Below, in pieces: positions 7,096 to 9,348 of a DNA stretch of 9,348 nucleotides. The translations under genes were made by a program, and so were the position numbers. The first letter of the stretch is position 1; every line of letters starts with the position of its first letter. The notes beneath the pieces were generated by a model. That model was given only the letters and a program-made list of their open reading frames with translations. It had not been told where the DNA came from and did not search any database. Source of the DNA: an uncultured Oscillospiraceae bacterium (GTDB lineage Bacteria; Bacillota; Clostridia; Oscillospirales; Oscillospiraceae); contig CAKTOX010000041.1 of NCBI GenBank assembly GCA_934590355.1, positions 1 to 9,348 of the forward strand, read 5' to 3'.

Positions 7096-7109
7096 GGTCC
7101 GTAAGGACC
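7096..7109 (+). other. Small hairpin with GTAA loop
   Basis: GGTCC-GTAA-GGACC is a 5-bp perfect stem. On the plus strand the loop is GUAA, a GNRA tetraloop. It lies between O2 and O3 and would be in the leader of either transcript. There is no U-tract after it, so it is not a terminator. Confidence 0.5.
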
Positions 7110-7113
7110 CTGA

Positions 7114-7128
7114 ATTTGTCTGACACAT
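7114..7128. promoter_or_regulatory. GntR (FadR-class) operator O3
   Basis: ATTTGTC-T-GACACAT has the same left arm as O1 and one changed position (C for A) in the right arm. It lies 13 to 27 bp downstream of the leftward -10 hexamer, just past the predicted start, where bound regulator would block the MFS-oxidoreductase operon. Confidence 0.7.
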
Positions 7129-7140
7129 TTGTTTGTTTTA

Positions 7141-7169
7141 ATCATACCATTCATTTTTTCTTTTGTAAA
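7141..7169 (-). promoter_or_regulatory. Candidate sigma-A promoter for the leftward operon
   Basis: On the minus strand TTTACA (7169-7164) and TATGAT (7146-7141) are separated by exactly 17 bp; each hexamer matches consensus at 5 of 6 bases. The start would be near 7134, giving a leader of about 297 nt before the MFS ATG. It is bracketed by a 10-bp direct repeat, ACACATTTGT, at 7123-7132 and 7173-7182. Confidence 0.6.
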
Positions 7170-7176
7170 TTAACAC

Positions 7177-7183
7177 ATTTGTC
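7177..7183 (+). promoter_or_regulatory. Operator half-site O4
   Basis: ATTTGTC repeats the left arm of O1 and O3, but the right arm is degenerate (AAAATAA). It lies 8 bp upstream of the leftward -35 element. A related partial match, TATTGTCTAAC, is at 7209-7219, just before the gntR ribosome site. Both may be weaker secondary sites. Confidence 0.35.
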
Positions 7184-7230
7184 AAAATAACAGTGTAAAA
7201 TTTATGTATATTGTCTAACGAGGTGCCGAA

Positions 7231-7965
7231 ATGAAACCGGAAGCCATTATCAACTACAAGAAAATCGTGGATGACGTCCTCGAAAAAATCAGCCGGGGAA
7301 AGCTGCGAAAGGGTGACAAGCTGCCGACGGAGCTGTGCCTTGCGACCAAATTTGAGGTCAGCCGCACCTGCGTGCGCGAGGCCATCAAGAGTCTGGAGGC
7401 CATGGGCATCGTGCAGAGCATTCAGGGCAGCGGCTCGTACATCACAAGTACGCCCGAGCAGTCGATCAACCGTCCGCTGTGCGCTCTTTTTGCACTCAGT
7501 AACGGCACGCTCGAAAACGTGCTCGATTTGCGCATCGTGCTCGAGTCGGAGGTCTGCCGCGACATTATCCGCACCGCGACCGACGGCGAGATCGAGCGTC
7601 TGTGCGCGCTGGCGGATTACGATTACAACGAGCTGCCGATCGAACGGCAGGCAATGCGGGACTCCCAATTTCATAACGCGCTCATGCGTATGTCACACAA
7701 CGCCCTCATCAAATACATATATACGACGCTGGCATCTCTGATGGACATCTACCGCGAGCGCGTGCTGGAAAAGACCTGGCGCCGCGACGAGAATGCCCTC
7801 ACCCGCGCCGGACACATGGCCATCTGTCAGGCGCTGCGGGATCGGGACGAGGCTGCGGCAGCCGCCGCCGTTTATGAGCATCTGGCACTGACCGGCGCAT
7901 ACCGCGAGTGCCTGATCGAGCAGAATGAGGAGGACGAGGCAAGGCGACGCGCACAGGAGGACTGA
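7231..7965 (+). CDS. GntR-family transcriptional regulator, FadR/FCD subfamily
   Basis: This 244-residue protein has an N-terminal winged helix-turn-helix (about residues 8-75: 'GDKLPTELCLATKFEVSRTCVREAIKSLEAMGIV' spans 28-61, given here only as its family block) and a C-terminal all-helical FCD ligand domain. Asp144, His148, His195 and His217 are placed as the D-H-H-H metal-site residues of FCD proteins that bind carboxylate effectors. FadR/LldR relatives sense lactate, other hydroxyacids or organic acids, which fits the neighbouring racemase. A GAGGTG lies 5 nt before the ATG. It probably binds O1-O3, regulating both operons including itself. Whether the effector induces or co-represses is not visible. 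Confidence 0.93.
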   Translation: MKPEAIINYKKIVDDVLEKISRGKLRKGDKLPTELCLATKFEVSRTCVREAIKSLEAMGIVQSIQGSGSYITSTPEQSINRPLCALFALSNGTLENVLDLRIVLESEVCRDIIRTATDGEIERLCALADYDYNELPIERQAMRDSQFHNALMRMSHNALIKYIYTTLASLMDIYRERVLEKTWRRDENALTRAGHMAICQALRDRDEAAAAAAVYEHLALTGAYRECLIEQNEEDEARRRAQED

Positions 7966-7966
7966 C

Positions 7967-9211
7967 ATGAAAACGTTCCAATTACCCGCCAACAGCAACT
8001 ACGGCGACAGGCCGATCCCCATCACGTTCCCGGATAACTGGGACGTGCACATCTCCAAGATCCGCGGCTATGACACCCCGGCGCTGACCGAGGCGCAGAT
8101 CCGCGAAAAGCTCCATGCCGCCATCGGCGCCAAGCCCATCAGCGAGGGCGCCGCCGGAAAAAAGAGCGCCGTCATCATCATCGACGACATTACCCGTCCC
8201 ACGCCGTGCGAGCCCCTCGCCCGCGCCGTCATCGCGGAGCTGCACGCCGCCGGTGTGCCGGACGAGAACATCTGGTTCATCATCGCGCTCGGTACCCACG
8301 GCGTCATGTACCGCACTGAGTTCGTGCGCAAGCTCGGCGAGGAGCTCGTCGAAAACTACGAGGTGCACAACCACAACCTGTTCTTTAACCACGTCTTTAT
8401 CGGCAACACGAGCAACAACGTGCCCGTTGAGATCAACTCCGACGTCATGTCCGCCGACTACAAGATCGCCATCGGCACGACCATGGCGCACAGCTACTAC
8501 GGCTTCAGCGGCGGCGCAAAGTGCATTCTGCCGGGCGTGAGCTCGCTGCGCACGATCATGCGCAACCACAGCTTCACGACGACGACGGAGTTCAACATGG
8601 GCAACCCCCACACGCTCATGCGCAGCGACGCTGAGCAGGCCGCGCGCATGATGGGGCTGGACTTCAAGGTCGACGCCATCCTCAACGGTCACGCCGAGAT
8701 CTGCAACCTCTTCGCCGGCGATTTCGAGGCCGAGGAGCGGCAGGCGGCCGCCTATGCCGCCGAGCACTACGCGGCGAAGTTCGTGCCGGAGTGCGACATC
8801 GTCATCGCCAACAACTACTTTAAGCCCGCCGAGGCCAACTGTGCCTACACGCCCGAGGTCATCGCCTCGCTGCGCGACGGCGGCTCGTTCGTGCTCGCGG
8901 CAAACTCTCCGTTCGGCCCGTGCGTGCACTTTCTGTACGACAAGTGGGGACATTCCGCGCCCGGCGGCATGATGTGGTCGGGCTGCTACACGAAGGGCAA
9001 GAACATGGCGCACGCCGTCGTGTTTGCCGAGCACACCGTCAAGGGCATGCGCGACCCGTGGTACATCGACGAGCACTCGGGCGCGGAATACGTGCGCACG
9101 TGGGACGATGCCCTGCGCATCCTCGACGACGGCACGCCGAAAAAGGTCGTGCTCTATCCCAACGCCGAGTGTCAGGTGCTCGATAACTCCAAGGAATTCT
9201 ATAAACGCTGA
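7967..9211 (+). CDS. LarA-family nickel-dependent 2-hydroxyacid racemase/epimerase homologue (DUF2088)
   Basis: This 414-residue protein is close to the length of lactate racemase LarA (about 424). Residues that attach or coordinate the nickel-pincer nucleotide appear conserved: His111 in 'LGTHG', His175 in 'MAHSYYGFSGGAK', Lys185 at the end of that motif (the pyridinium-linked lysine), and His201 in 'RNHSF'. 'DDITRPTP' (73-80) holds the expected active-site Asp and Arg77. The C-terminal half (for example 'NSPFGPCVHFLYDKWG', 313-328) does not look like remembered lactate racemases, so another 2-hydroxyacid is likely. Activity would need cofactor genes larB, larC and larE elsewhere. The ATG at 7967 lies 1 nt after the gntR stop, with AGGAGG 6 nt upstream; an in-frame ATG at 7925 inside gntR has no such site and is rejected. 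Confidence 0.87.
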   Translation: MKTFQLPANSNYGDRPIPITFPDNWDVHISKIRGYDTPALTEAQIREKLHAAIGAKPISEGAAGKKSAVIIIDDITRPTPCEPLARAVIAELHAAGVPDENIWFIIALGTHGVMYRTEFVRKLGEELVENYEVHNHNLFFNHVFIGNTSNNVPVEINSDVMSADYKIAIGTTMAHSYYGFSGGAKCILPGVSSLRTIMRNHSFTTTTEFNMGNPHTLMRSDAEQAARMMGLDFKVDAILNGHAEICNLFAGDFEAEERQAAAYAAEHYAAKFVPECDIVIANNYFKPAEANCAYTPEVIASLRDGGSFVLAANSPFGPCVHFLYDKWGHSAPGGMMWSGCYTKGKNMAHAVVFAEHTVKGMRDPWYIDEHSGAEYVRTWDDALRILDDGTPKKVVLYPNAECQVLDNSKEFYKR

Positions 9212-9234
9212 ACGGCGCGAATTTCATCAAAAAC

Positions 9235-9267
9235 CGGTGGGAACGCAATGCGTTTCCACCGTTTTTT
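9235..9267 (+). terminator. Intrinsic terminator after the racemase gene
   Basis: A 12-bp stem (9235-9246 with 9250-9261, one G-T pair) with an AAT loop is followed by six T residues. It starts 24 nt after the racemase stop. Five A residues at 9229-9233 would provide a short U-tract on the minus strand, so it may also stop leftward transcription arriving from the right. Confidence 0.92.
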
Positions 9268-9348
9268 ATGTTGGTGAATTATACTATCAAGTGCAACAGC
9301 AAAAAAGAAAAGAAGTTCATATGAATCTCTGGTAGAATGTAAATACCA
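9268..9348. other. AT-rich right end without a supported gene
   Basis: These 81 nt lie after the terminator. They contain an A-rich tract and isolated -10-like words (TATACT at 9280-9285, TGGTAGAAT at 9330-9338) without a convincing -35. The only short reading frame is five codons including the stop. It may be the start of the next gene's upstream region. Confidence 0.5.

Larger units (their letters stand above)
6838..7230. promoter_or_regulatory. Divergent regulatory region, 393 nt
   Basis: This gap separates the leftward transport/oxidoreductase operon from the rightward gntR-racemase operon. It is AT-rich compared with the genes. The right two thirds (6992-7217) hold three palindromic operators, extra half-sites, promoters for both strands and a small hairpin, each listed separately. 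The left third (6838-6990) has no coding potential I trust. It contains only short repeats (two TTCTCA and two TCATCATT near 6871-6898, and a GCCG-TAAA-CGGC inverted repeat near 6955-6966), and would form the last part of the mRNA leader of the MFS gene. Confidence 0.85.

Noticed and set aside
6895..7128. Small minus-strand ORF of 77 codons in the divergent gap
   Set aside because: It runs through two operators and part of O3, has no convincing ribosome site and no recognisable motif.
7982..9076. 364-codon minus-strand open frame opposite the LarA homologue
   Set aside because: Val/His/Asp-rich shadow composition; the plus-strand frame has the conserved Ni-pincer motifs and a strong ribosome site.
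9280..9338. Promoter for a gene right of the window (TATACT or TGGTAGAAT)
   Set aside because: Neither -10-like word has an acceptable -35 at 16-18 bp, and no downstream gene is visible.

Overview
The window looks like a chromosomal segment of an anaerobic, GC-rich member of the Clostridia, probably an Oscillospirales-type gut bacterium. The reasons are the GC-rich coding DNA with AT-rich gaps, strong Shine-Dalgarno sequences, and ferredoxin-dependent 2-oxoacid oxidation next to a HadA/FldA-like CoA-transferase. The taxonomic call is inference from style and gene content only. All genes sit in two divergent blocks, and I see no mobile element, tRNA, rRNA or CRISPR array.

Leftward block (minus strand, about 6837 down to 1). 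In transcription order it holds a YihN-like MFS transporter, a two-cluster ferredoxin-like subunit, the alpha, beta and gamma subunits of a VOR/KOR-type 2-oxoacid:ferredoxin oxidoreductase, a sodium:solute symporter, a family III CoA-transferase, and the first 51 codons of a probable D-isomer-specific 2-hydroxyacid dehydrogenase that runs off the left edge. The four oxidoreductase genes are tightly packed (11-nt gap, abutting stop and start, ATGA overlap). The largest internal gap, 103 nt before the symporter, holds a perfect GC hairpin, and the symporter starts at TTG.

Rightward block (plus strand, 7231 to 9211). A FadR/LldR-type GntR regulator is followed 1 nt later by a nickel-pincer hydroxyacid racemase homologue (LarA superfamily). 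A strong intrinsic terminator closes the block. The last 80 nt hold nothing I can support.

The 393-nt divergent gap carries at least three copies of the palindrome TTGTC-N-GACAA, which fits the TNGTNNNACNA operator expected for this GntR class. It also has good candidate promoters for both directions, which appear to face each other.

Working model (inference): the regulator senses a 2-hydroxy or 2-oxo acid. The transporters import it, the racemase interconverts its enantiomers, and the dehydrogenase links hydroxyacid and oxoacid. The oxidoreductase makes acyl-CoA plus reduced ferredoxin, and the CoA-transferase moves CoA between acyl and hydroxyacyl groups. The substrate cannot be read from the sequence. 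A branched-chain, aryl or short hydroxyacid is compatible. The combination of a Ni-racemase, a VOR-type oxidoreductase and a HadA-like transferase under one operator set is the most interesting feature here.
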